The notes under the pieces are model-generated. The model had not been told where the DNA came from and did not search any database. It worked only from the letters and a program-made list of their open reading frames with translations. A stretch of 12,967 nt of DNA from NCBI GenBank assembly GCA_945827465.1, contig CALZOH010000079.1, forward strand, positions 1-12,967, given 5' to 3'. Position numbers and translations under genes: made by a program. Shown here piece after piece: positions 1 through 7,500 of the stretch (the stretch's first letter is position 1; each line of letters begins with the position of its first letter). This DNA comes from an uncultured Prevotellaceae bacterium (GTDB lineage: Bacteria > Bacteroidota > Bacteroidia > Bacteroidales > Bacteroidaceae).

Positions 1-51
1 AGCACTAGCCTTCCAAGCTGGGGGTCGCGGGTTTGAGCCCCGTTTTCCGCT
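1..51 (+). tRNA. tRNA-Gly (anticodon TCC), 5' end cut off by the window edge
   Basis: Only the 3' part of the gene is in the window. The anticodon arm is visible as stem 5-9 paired with 17-21 around the loop CTTCCAA, putting the anticodon TCC at 12-14 (glycine GGA/GGG codons). The T arm follows (about 27-43), then the 3' acceptor strand TTTCCGC at 44-50 and discriminator T at 51. The acceptor's 5' partner and the D stem lie upstream of the window. CCA is not encoded, so the tail must be added after transcription. It is 9 bases from the next tRNA and is surely co-transcribed with it. Confidence 0.93.
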
Positions 52-60
52 CTTTGTTTT

Positions 61-132
<72 letters not shown>

Positions 133-189
133 CTAATAAATCAAATAAGAAAATCATTTAATAATACAATAATAAAATTTTTAGGTGCT

Positions 190-1380
190 ATGGCAAAAGA
201 AAAATTTGAGCGTACCAAACCCCATGTGAACATCGGTACGATTGGTCATGTTGACCACGGAAAGACTACGTTGACAGCTGCTATCACAAAGGTATTGGCT
301 GAAAAGGGATTTTCCAAGAGTGATGAGGTAAAGTCTTTTGATCAGATTGACAATGCCCCCGAAGAGAAAGAGCGTGGTATCACCATCAACACTTCTCATG
401 TTGAATATGAAACCGCAAAGCGTCACTATGCACACGTAGACTGCCCGGGTCACGCTGACTACGTTAAGAACATGGTTACTGGTGCTGCTCAGATGGACGG
501 TGCAATCATCGTAGTTGCTGCTACTGATGGTCCGATGCCTCAGACTCGTGAGCACATCCTGTTGGCTCGTCAGGTAAACGTTCCTCGTTTGGTTGTTTTC
601 TTGAACAAGTGCGACATGGTAGAAGATGAGGAAATGCTCGAACTCGTTGAAATGGAAATGCACGAATTGCTCGGCGCTTATGATTACGAGGATGAGACTC
701 CTATTATTCGCGGTTCTGCACTTGGTGCTTTGAATGGCGTTGCTAAGTGGGAAGACACTGTATTGGAGCTGATGAATGCAGTTGACGAGTGGATTCAGGA
801 GCCCGTTCGCGACGTTGAAAAGCCTTTCTTGATGCCTGTTGAGGACATCTTCTCTATTACTGGTCGTGGTACTGTTGCTACCGGTCGTATTGAAACAGGT
901 GTTGTTAAGGTTGGTGACGAAGTTCAGATCCTCGGTCTCGGTGAAGACAAGAAGTCTGTAGTTACCGGCGTTGAAATGTTCCGTAAGATTCTTGACGAAG
1001 GTGAAGCTGGTGATAACGTAGGTTTGCTGCTTCGTGGCGTTGATAAGAATGAAATCAAGCGTGGTATGGTAATTACTCACCCGGGTACAATTACTCCGCA
1101 TTCTAAATTCAAGGCTTCTGTGTATGTTTTGAAGAAGGAAGAAGGTGGTCGTCATACTCCGTTCGGAAACAAATATCGTCCCCAGTTCTATCTCCGTACT
1201 ATGGACTGTACCGGTGAAATCACTCTTCCGGAAGGCGTAGATATGGTAATGCCTGGTGATAATGTTGAAATTACCGTAGAACTGATCTATCCTGTAGCTT
1301 TGAATGCCGGTCTTCGCTTCGCTATCCGTGAAGGTGGTCGTACCGTAGGTTCTGGTCAGATTACTGAAATTCTCGATTAA
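190..1380 (+). CDS. tuf: Elongation factor Tu (EF-Tu)
   Basis: This is the GTPase that carries aminoacyl-tRNA to the ribosomal A site in the cytoplasm. It is full length at 396 aa. The GTP-binding domain shows the P-loop GHVDHGKT at residues 19-26, the switch I segment RGITI, DCPGH at 84-88, NKCD at 139-142 and the G5 motif SAL at 176-178. The two beta-barrel domains follow, ending in the conserved LRFAIREGGRTVG segment near the C-terminus. I chose the ATG at 190 because MAKEKFERTKPH is the family N-terminus. The frame stays open upstream to a TTG inside the tRNA-Thr anticodon loop, which is not a real start. The 57-base leader is A/T-rich and has no Shine-Dalgarno sequence. It lies between tRNA-Thr and tRNA-Trp and is probably co-transcribed with both. 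Confidence 0.98.
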   Translation: MAKEKFERTKPHVNIGTIGHVDHGKTTLTAAITKVLAEKGFSKSDEVKSFDQIDNAPEEKERGITINTSHVEYETAKRHYAHVDCPGHADYVKNMVTGAAQMDGAIIVVAATDGPMPQTREHILLARQVNVPRLVVFLNKCDMVEDEEMLELVEMEMHELLGAYDYEDETPIIRGSALGALNGVAKWEDTVLELMNAVDEWIQEPVRDVEKPFLMPVEDIFSITGRGTVATGRIETGVVKVGDEVQILGLGEDKKSVVTGVEMFRKILDEGEAGDNVGLLLRGVDKNEIKRGMVITHPGTITPHSKFKASVYVLKKEEGGRHTPFGNKYRPQFYLRTMDCTGEITLPEGVDMVMPGDNVEITVELIYPVALNAGLRFAIREGGRTVGSGQITEILD

Positions 1381-1419
1381 GAGTAATCATATCGTTTAAA
1401 ATTTATAACATTGGAGTAT

Positions 1420-1434
1420 CCCCGCTTTGCGGGG
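1420..1434 (+). promoter_or_regulatory. Short GC-rich hairpin between tuf and tRNA-Trp
   Basis: CCCCGC (1420-1425) pairs perfectly with GCGGGG (1429-1434) around a TTT loop. It is followed by AACTTTTAC, so the T-run is only four bases and interrupted. The stem stands out in an otherwise A/T-rich 61-base spacer and ends 7 bases before the tRNA-Trp acceptor. It could be a weak or partial terminator for tuf, a stabilising 3' end for the processed tuf mRNA, or a processing signal. The weak T-run argues against efficient termination, which would cut off secE and the operon below. The hairpin is seen directly; its role is inference. Confidence 0.55.
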
Positions 1435-1441
1435 AACTTTT

Positions 1442-1514
1442 ACGGAAGTAGCTCAGTTGGTAGAGCACTGGTCTCCAAAACCAGGTGTCGGGAGTTCGAG
1501 CCTCTCCTTCCGTG
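1442..1514 (+). tRNA. tRNA-Trp (anticodon CCA)
   Basis: Acceptor ACGGAAG (1442-1448) pairs with CTTCCGT (1507-1513), with discriminator G1514. The D arm is GCTC/GAGC. The anticodon stem CTGGT/ACCAG encloses CTCCAAA with anticodon CCA at 1475-1477. The T arm GGGAG/CTCTC (one G-T pair) encloses TTCGAGC. CCA is not encoded at the 3' end. The gene lies between tuf and secE, where tRNA-Trp is found in many bacteria. Its 3' end is only 14 bases before the secE start codon. A spurious reading frame running through it yields the familiar artefact peptide VAQLVEHWSPKPG. Confidence 0.97.
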
Positions 1515-1528
1515 CTAAATTAAGAATT

Positions 1529-1720
1529 ATGTTGAAGAATTTTATTCAATATTGTAAGGATTCTTACGAGGAATTGACACATAAAACTACATGGCCTTCT
1601 CGTAAAGAGTTGACACATAGCTCGGTGGTTGTTTTAACAGCTTCCATAATCATCGCGCTAGTTGTCTTCGCAGTCGATGAAGTCTTTCAGTTTGTAATGA
1701 CGACAGTATATCCCCATTAA
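1529..1720 (+). CDS. secE: Preprotein translocase subunit SecE
   Basis: This is the small essential subunit of the SecYEG channel in the inner membrane, which clamps SecY. The product is 63 aa, the short one-span form typical of most bacteria (E. coli has a longer three-span form). An N-terminal amphipathic segment holds the family signature TWPSRKEL at about residues 21-28. One membrane span follows at about 33-49 (VVVLTASIIIALVVFAV), then a short C-terminal amphipathic stretch. I chose ATG 1529 because the frame upstream runs only through tRNA-Trp and encodes the tRNA artefact. The leader after the mature tRNA end is only 14 bases and has no Shine-Dalgarno sequence. nusG starts 15 bases downstream, the usual secE-nusG pair. 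Confidence 0.95.
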   Translation: MLKNFIQYCKDSYEELTHKTTWPSRKELTHSSVVVLTASIIIALVVFAVDEVFQFVMTTVYPH

Positions 1721-1735
1721 GTTTAAGTAGGAAAG

Positions 1736-2275
1736 ATGGCTAATACTGAATTAAATTGGTATGTGCTTCGGGCGATTACCGGTAAAGAAGGTAAGGTGAA
1801 GGAGTATATTGATGCTGAAATCAAGAATAATACTCTTCCTTATGTTCAGCAGGTACTCATTCCTATGGAAAAAGTTTTGCAAACTCGCAATGGGAAGCGT
1901 ATTGTAAAGGAGCGTAACTTGATGTCTGGTTATGTATTGGTACAAGCTCAGATGATCGGTGAAGTTCCTATGATATTACGTAACACACCTAACGTTGTCG
2001 GAATTTTGGGAGGTATTGAAAATCCTGTACCTCTTCGTCAGTCTGAAGTGAATCGTATTCTTGGTAAAGTAGACGAATTAGCTGATGATGGCGATCAGAT
2101 GATGATACCGTTTGTGGTAGGCGAGGCTGTTAAGGTTACAGAAGGTCCGTTCAGTGGATTCTCTGGAGTTGTTGATGAGGTTAACAATGAGAAGAAGAAG
2201 TTGACGGTAATGGTTAAGGTCTTTGGACGTAATACTCCGTTGGTCTTAGGTTTTATGCAAGTTGAAAGAGAGTAG
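1736..2275 (+). CDS. nusG: Transcription termination/antitermination factor NusG
   Basis: NusG binds elongating RNA polymerase at the beta-prime clamp and beta lobe, suppresses pausing, and links polymerase to Rho or to the leading ribosome. The product is 179 aa, close to the usual length of about 180. The N-terminal NGN domain (about 1-115) opens with NWYVLRAITGKEGKVKEYI. The C-terminal KOW domain (about 125-177) contains GEAVKVTEGPFSGFSGVV and the closing strand with MVKVFGR. Bacteroidales also carry NusG-like UpxY paralogues in capsule loci, but the position between secE and rplK identifies this as the housekeeping copy. An AGGA at 1729-1732, 3 bases before the ATG, is the only Shine-Dalgarno-like match among the genes here and is close for a functional site. 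Confidence 0.96.
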   Translation: MANTELNWYVLRAITGKEGKVKEYIDAEIKNNTLPYVQQVLIPMEKVLQTRNGKRIVKERNLMSGYVLVQAQMIGEVPMILRNTPNVVGILGGIENPVPLRQSEVNRILGKVDELADDGDQMMIPFVVGEAVKVTEGPFSGFSGVVDEVNNEKKKLTVMVKVFGRNTPLVLGFMQVERE

Positions 2276-2331
2276 TTATAATGTTACGTATTACTGCTCG
2301 CTTCATTCAATTATCAAATATATAAATAAAA

Positions 2332-2775
2332 ATGGCTAAAGAAGTTGCTGGACTAATCAAGTTACAGATTAAGGGCGGCGCTGCAAATCCCTCTCCTCCT
2401 GTAGGACCTGCATTGGGTTCTAAGGGACTTAACATTATGGATTTCTGCAAGCAGTTCAATGCCTTGACACAACAGAAAGCAGGTAAGGTATTACCGGTTG
2501 TTATCACGTATTACGCTGATAAGTCTTTCACGTTTGTTATCAAGACTCCTCCTGCTGCAGTTCAGTTGAAAGAAGCTGCCAAGCTGAAGAGCGGAAGTGC
2601 AGAGCCAAACAGAAGAAAGGTCGCTTCGGTGACTTGGGAACAAGTTAGGGCAATAGCAGAAGATAAAATGCCGGACTTAAATTGTTTCACAATCGAAAGT
2701 GCAATGAAATTAATTGCAGGAACGGCAAGAAGTATGGGTATAACTGTTACAGGTGAATTTCCTGCAAGTAAATAA
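2332..2775 (+). CDS. rplK: 50S ribosomal protein L11 (uL11)
   Basis: L11 binds the GTPase-associated centre of 23S rRNA at the base of the L7/L12 stalk. It is needed for factor-dependent GTP hydrolysis and RelA activation, and is part of the thiostrepton site. The product is 147 aa, close to the E. coli length. The N-terminal domain carries the conserved proline-rich PSPPVGPALGSKG at about residues 20-32, followed by the MDFCKQFNA helix. The C-terminal rRNA-binding domain ends with the GTARSMGI motif. The 56-base leader (2276-2331) is A/T-rich, ends in ATAAATAAAA before the ATG, and has no Shine-Dalgarno sequence. In E. coli this leader holds the L1 repressor site; I could not see a comparable two-stem structure here. 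rplA follows after 12 bases. Confidence 0.97.
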   Translation: MAKEVAGLIKLQIKGGAANPSPPVGPALGSKGLNIMDFCKQFNALTQQKAGKVLPVVITYYADKSFTFVIKTPPAAVQLKEAAKLKSGSAEPNRRKVASVTWEQVRAIAEDKMPDLNCFTIESAMKLIAGTARSMGITVTGEFPASK

Positions 2776-2787
2776 ATCTTCAAGACA

Positions 2788-3489
2788 ATGAGTAAACTGA
2801 CAAAAAATCAAAAGTTGACTTCCGCGAAGATTGAAGCAGGTAAGGCCTATACTTTATCGGAAGCTGCAAAACTTGTAAAAGAAATAACAACAACGAAGTT
2901 TGATGCTTCGGTGGATGTTGATATTCGTTTAGGTGTTGACCCCCGTAAAGCGAATCAAATGGTTCGTGGCGTTGTGTCTTTGCCGCACGGAACTGGTAAG
3001 CAAGTACGCGTTCTTTGCTTGTGTACTCCTGACAAGGAGGCTGAGGCTAAAGAAGCTGGTGCTGACTATGTAGGTCTTGACGAGTACATCGAAAAGATTA
3101 AAGGTGGCTGGACGGACATTGATGTGGTTATCACAATGCCTTCGGTGATGGGTAAGATTGGCCCCTTGGGTCGTGTTTTAGGTCCTCGTGGCTTGATGCC
3201 GAACCCCAAGAGTGGTACAGTTACTATGGATGTAGCTAAGGCCATCCAAGATGTTAAGGCTGGTAAGATTGATTTCAAGGTTGACAAGACCGGTATCGTA
3301 CATACTTCAATTGGCAAGGTCAGCTTCTCAGCTGAAAAGATTGCTGATAATGCACGTGCCTTTATTGCTACCATTATCAAATTAAAGCCTGCAACAGCTA
3401 AAGGTACCTATATGAAGAGCATCTTTATTTCTTCCACTATGAGTAGAGGTATTAAAATTGATCCTAAATCAATTGACGCCAAAAATTAA
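2788..3489 (+). CDS. rplA: 50S ribosomal protein L1 (uL1)
   Basis: L1 forms the mobile L1 stalk of the large subunit at the E site, helping release of deacylated tRNA. In many bacteria it also represses its own operon by binding the rplK leader mRNA. The product is 233 aa, essentially the family length. The family signature in the second domain is clear at about residues 121-146, running through MGKIGPLGRVLGPRGLMPNPK. The N-terminal part includes VDIRLGVDPRKANQMVRG and the PHGTGK segment. The C-terminal half contains the KTGIVHTSIGK strand. It sits between rplK and rplJ with spacings of 12 and 6 bases, so translation of the three is probably linked. Confidence 0.97.
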   Translation: MSKLTKNQKLTSAKIEAGKAYTLSEAAKLVKEITTTKFDASVDVDIRLGVDPRKANQMVRGVVSLPHGTGKQVRVLCLCTPDKEAEAKEAGADYVGLDEYIEKIKGGWTDIDVVITMPSVMGKIGPLGRVLGPRGLMPNPKSGTVTMDVAKAIQDVKAGKIDFKVDKTGIVHTSIGKVSFSAEKIADNARAFIATIIKLKPATAKGTYMKSIFISSTMSRGIKIDPKSIDAKN

Positions 3490-3495
3490 TGCATC

Positions 3496-4011
3496 ATGAG
3501 AAAAGAAGAAAAAAATGCGATTATAGTAAAGTTGGGTGAACTTCTTAACGAGTATCCTCACTTTTACCTTGTAGATACCACTGGTTTGAATGCTGAACAG
3601 ACAACGAATCTTCGTCGCATCTGTTTTAAGCAGGAAATCAAGATGGTTGTTGTTAAGAACACGCTTTTAGTGAAAGCACTTGACGCATCTGAAGTTGATT
3701 TCTCTCCGATTTATGCTTCCTTGAAGGGCACGACAGCTGTATTGTTTACCAAGACGGCTAATCTCCCGGCTAAGGTGATGAAGAAAGAGAAAGGTTTGGG
3801 CATTAAGGGACTGAAGGCTGCTTACGCAGAAGGCGGTTTCTATGGCGCAGATCAGTTGGATGCTCTTGCTGCTGTTAAGAGCAAGGAAGAAGTTATTGCC
3901 GACATTGTCGCTTTACTTCAATCTCCTATCAAGAATGTGGTATCCTCTTTGCAAAGTGCGGGTAATAACATTCACGGTATTTTAAAAACTCTGGGCGAAC
4001 GTCCCGAATAA
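3496..4011 (+). CDS. rplJ: 50S ribosomal protein L10 (uL10)
   Basis: L10 anchors the L7/L12 dimers to the ribosome next to L11. The product is 171 aa, close to the usual 165-175. The N-terminal rRNA-binding domain opens MRKEEKNAIIVKLGELL and continues through LRRICFKQEIKMVVVKNTL, the conserved RNA-contact region. The C-terminal helix (after about residue 130, VIADIVALLQSPIKNVVSSLQS) is the L12-dimer binding segment. The gene starts only 6 bases after the rplA stop. A classic long L10 leader, the autoregulatory site used in E. coli and Bacillus, therefore cannot fit in the gap, and any such element would overlap rplA. rplL follows after 35 bases. Confidence 0.96.
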   Translation: MRKEEKNAIIVKLGELLNEYPHFYLVDTTGLNAEQTTNLRRICFKQEIKMVVVKNTLLVKALDASEVDFSPIYASLKGTTAVLFTKTANLPAKVMKKEKGLGIKGLKAAYAEGGFYGADQLDALAAVKSKEEVIADIVALLQSPIKNVVSSLQSAGNNIHGILKTLGERPE

Positions 4012-4046
4012 TCACAAAGTAAATAACAATTAAAAATTAGAATAAA

Positions 4047-4424
4047 ATGGCAGACATTAAAGCTATTGCTGAAGAATTAGTCAATTTGACTGTAAAAGAA
4101 GTCAATGAGTTGTGTACAGTTTTGAAAGAAGAGTATGGCATTGAGCCTGCTGCTGCAGCTGTTGCTGTTGCTGCTGGTCCCGCTGCTGGTCCCGCAGAAG
4201 CTGCTGAGGAGAAGACTTCTTTCGATGTAGTTTTGAAGAGCGCAGGTGCTGCTAAGCTTCAGGTTGTAAAGGCTGTTAAGGAAGCTTGTGGTCTCGGCTT
4301 GAAGGAAGCTAAGGATCTCGTTGACGGTGCACCCAAGACTTTGAAGGAAGGCGTATCTAAGGATGATGCTGAGGCTTTGAAGAAGGCTATCGAAGCTGCT
4401 GGTGCAGAAGTAGAAATAAAGTAA
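4047..4424 (+). CDS. rplL: 50S ribosomal protein L7/L12 (bL12)
   Basis: L7/L12 forms the multi-copy stalk that recruits EF-Tu, EF-G, IF2 and RF3. The product is 125 aa. The N-terminal dimerisation and L10-binding domain is about residues 1-33, followed by a flexible Ala/Gly/Pro hinge at about 34-54 that includes a doubled AAGP. The globular C-terminal domain starts near KTSFDVVLKSAG and contains the factor-binding KVVKA-type segment (here LQVVKAVKEACGLGLKEAKDLV) and ends GAEVEIK. The 35-base spacer from rplJ is A-rich and ends in AGAATAAA before the ATG, with no Shine-Dalgarno sequence. L12 is made in several-fold excess over its neighbours, which fits the strong stem-loop located just after the gene. 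Confidence 0.97.
   Translation: MADIKAIAEELVNLTVKEVNELCTVLKEEYGIEPAAAAVAVAAGPAAGPAEAAEEKTSFDVVLKSAGAAKLQVVKAVKEACGLGLKEAKDLVDGAPKTLKEGVSKDDAEALKKAIEAAGAEVEIK
4170..4193 (+). repeat. 12-base tandem duplication in the L7/L12 hinge
   Basis: GCTGCTGGTCCC occurs twice back to back (4170-4181 and 4182-4193) with no mismatch, encoding AAGP-AAGP at residues 42-49 of L7/L12. It lies in a wider GCT/GCA/GTT-rich hinge tract. The unit is a multiple of three, so gain or loss changes hinge length without breaking the frame. Confidence 0.85.
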
Positions 4425-4445
4425 TATAACTTTATAAATCTTATC

Positions 4446-4490
4446 GGTTAAGAATCCTCTGGTAGGGGGTTCTTAACCTTTTTATTTTTA
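4446..4490 (+). terminator. Terminator-like attenuator between rplL and rpoB
   Basis: A 14-base-pair stem is formed by GGTTAAGAATCCTC (4446-4459) with GGGGGTTCTTAACC (4465-4478). It has two G-T wobbles and a five-base loop TGGTA, and is followed at once by TTTTTATTTTTA (4479-4490). This has the full form of an intrinsic terminator, yet rpoB and rpoC lie directly downstream and I see no good promoter between them. In E. coli the rplL-rpoB gap also carries a partial terminator that lowers rpoBC expression relative to ribosomal proteins. By analogy I read this as an attenuator allowing partial read-through. The structure is seen; the read-through level is not known. Confidence 0.85.
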
Positions 4491-4514
4491 TAAATAGTAC
4501 AACAATCATATCAA

Positions 4515-7500
4515 ATGTCTTCACAGGAAAACAGCCAGAGAATAAACTTCGCATCTATCAAGAATCCGATGCCCTATCCGGACTTCTTAGATGTTCAGTT
4601 GAAATCCTTTCGTGATTTTTTTCAGTTAGATACTCCGCCTGAAAAACGTAAAAACGACGGATTATATAAAGTATTTAGCGAGAACTTCCCGATTACGGAC
4701 ACACGTAATAATTTCGTGTTGGAGTTTTTGGATTATTATATTGATCCTCCCCGCTATACCATTGAGGAATGTCTCGTTAAGGGACTTACTTACAGTGTGC
4801 CCCTTAAAGCTAAGTTGAAACTTTATTGTACCGACCCGGATCATGAAGATTTCGATACTCAGATTCAAGATGTATTCTTGGGTCCGATTCCCTATATGAC
4901 CGGTAATGGAACCTTTATTATCAATGGTGCTGAGCGTGTCGTTGTTTCGCAGCTCCATCGTTCTCCCGGTGTTTTCTTCGGTTCCAGTATTCATGCTAAC
5001 GGAACTCAGTTGTATTCTGCGCGAATCATTCCTTTTAAGGGATCTTGGATTGAGTTTGCTACGGATATCAACAATGTGATGTATGCTTACATTGATCGTA
5101 AGAAGAAGTTGCCTGTTACCACTTTGTTGCGTGCCATCGGATTTGAGGCTGATAAGGATATTCTCGAATTGTTCGATTTGGCGGAGGAGGTTAAGGTTTC
5201 AAAGGCTAACCTCAAGAAATTGGTAGGCCGTAAGTTGGCTGCACGCGTTTTGAAAACGTGGATTGAAGATTATGTAGATGAAGATACGGGTGAAGTTGTT
5301 TCGCTTGACCGTAATGAAATCATCATTGAGCGAGAAGAGGTTTTGGATGATGATAACATTCAAAAGATACTTGATTGCGGAGAAAAGAAGATATTGCTCC
5401 ATCGTGAAGATGGAGGAGGTATTGACTACTCAATTATTTTCAATACCTTGCAAAAAGATCCCTGTAATTCAGAAAAAGATGCTGTTACGTACATTTATCG
5501 TCAACTGCGCAATGCCGATCCTGCTGATGATGCCAGTGCACGTGAAGTAATCAACAATTTGTTCTTCTCTGAACGTCGTTATGATTTGGGTGATGTAGGT
5601 CGTTACCGCATCAACCGCAAATTGGGATTGTCTACGTCGATGGATATCCGCGTGTTGACGAAGGAAGACATTGTTGAGATTATAAAGTATTTGATTCAGT
5701 TGGTTAATTCTAAGGCTCAGGTGGATGATATTGACCATTTGAGCAACCGTCGCGTTCGTAACGTGGGTGAGCAGCTCGCCAATCAGTTCTCGATTGGTTT
5801 GGTAAGAATGAGTCGCACCATTCGTGAACGTATGAACGTACGCGATAACGAAGTGTTCTCGCCGACTGAATTGATCAATGCCAAGACCGTATCGTCGGTG
5901 ATTAACTCTTTCTTCGGTGCCAACCCGTTGTCGCAGTTTATGGATCAAACCAATCCGTTGGCCGAAGTTACTCACAAACGTCGTCTTTCGGCATTGGGTC
6001 CCGGTGGTTTGACGCGTGAGCGTGCCGGATTTGAGGTGCGTGACGTGCACTATACTCATTACGGACGTCTTTGTCCGATTGAGTCACCTGAAGGACCGAA
6101 CATCGGTTTGATTTCTTCTCTTTGTGTTTATGCTAAGATTAACGATCTGGGCTTTATTGAGACTCCTTATCGTACTGTCAGCAACGCCAAAGTGGAACTG
6201 AATAACGACAAGGTTGTTTACCTGACTGCTGAGGAAGAAACCAACAAGATTATCGCTCAGGGTAATGCCCCGTTGAATGACGACGGTACGTTTATCAGAA
6301 CGAAGGTTAAGTGCCGTCAGGATGCAGAATATCCTGTTGTGGCTCCGGGTGAAGTAGAGTTGATGGACGTTGCTCCTCAGCAGATTGCTTCTATCGCTGC
6401 AGCTTTGATTCCTTTCTTGGAGCATGATGATGCTCACCGTGCGTTGATGGGATCGAACATGATGCGTCAGGCAGTACCTTTGATTACTTGTGAAGTGCCC
6501 ATCGTCGGAACCGGTATCGAAAGGCAAGTGTGCGAGGATTCTCGTACGATGATTGTTGCCGAGGGTGACGGTGTTATAGAATATGTAGATGCGTCGAAGA
6601 TCGTTATCCGTTACGACCGTACCGAAGATGAAGAGTTTGTCAGCTTCGATAGCGCTGTGAAGGAATACGCTCTGCCGAAGTTCCGTCGTACCAACCAGAG
6701 TATGACGATTGACTTGCGCCCCATTTGTGAAAGAGGACAGCGCGTGAAGGCCAACGATATCTTGACCGAAGGTTATGCAACTGCCGACGGCGAGTTGGCT
6801 TTGGGCCGTAACTTGTTGGTGGCCTACATGCCTTGGAAGGGATATAACTATGAGGATGCTATCGTACTGAATGAGCGAATGGTTCGCGAGGATATCCTTA
6901 CCTCTGTTCATGTGGACGAATTCTCTTTGGCCGTACGCGAAACCAAGCGTGGTGTTGAGGAATTGACCAGCGATATTCCCAACGTGAGCGAAGAAGCTAC
7001 CAAGAACTTGGACGAAAACGGTATCGTTGGCATCGGTGTCAGAGTTGAACCGGGTGACATCTTGATCGGTAAGATTACGCCTAAGGGCGAAAGCGATCCT
7101 TCTCCTGAAGAGAAGCTCTTGCGCGCCATCTTTGGTGACCGCGCCGGTGATGTGAAGGACGCTTCTTTGAAGGCAACTCCTTCGCTTTCGGGTGTTGTGG
7201 TTGACAAGTGCTTGTTCAAGAAAGCCATCAAGACCAGAAGCAGCCGTGCAGCCGACAAGATTGAACTTCAGAAAGTACAGGAAGAGTTCGACGCCAAGGT
7301 AGCCGAGCTGAAGGCTTGGATGATTAAGAAATTGCAGATCCTTACCAAGGGCAAGGTATCGCAGGATATTAAGAACAACTTGGGCGAGGTAACGATTGCC
7401 AAGGGTGTGAAATTCTCACATCAGGTATTGGAAAGCATCGATTACTCTTCCGTACAGTTGAGCAACTGGACCGACGACGCTCATACCAACGACTTGATTC

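Noticed and set aside
181..1155. 324-codon minus-strand frame opposite tuf
   Set aside because: It is antisense to a highly conserved gene, resembles no protein family, and is explained by biased codon use on the sense strand.
1406..1413. TAACATTG-like -7 promoter element before tRNA-Trp
   Set aside because: It has one mismatch to TAnnTTTG and no TTTG-like -33 element at the right distance, so it is not better than chance in A/T-rich DNA.
1427..1528. Upstream extension of the secE frame through tRNA-Trp
   Set aside because: The peptide VAQLVEHWSPKPG is the well-known artefact of translating a tRNA gene. SecE starts at 1529.
4427..4434. TAACTTTA, a near match to the Bacteroides -7 box after rplL
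   Set aside because: There is no -33 element, and transcription would start just ahead of the terminator-like stem-loop, which makes little sense for driving rpoB.
5931..5996. Possible rifampicin-resistance allele
   Set aside because: All key residues are in the sensitive state.
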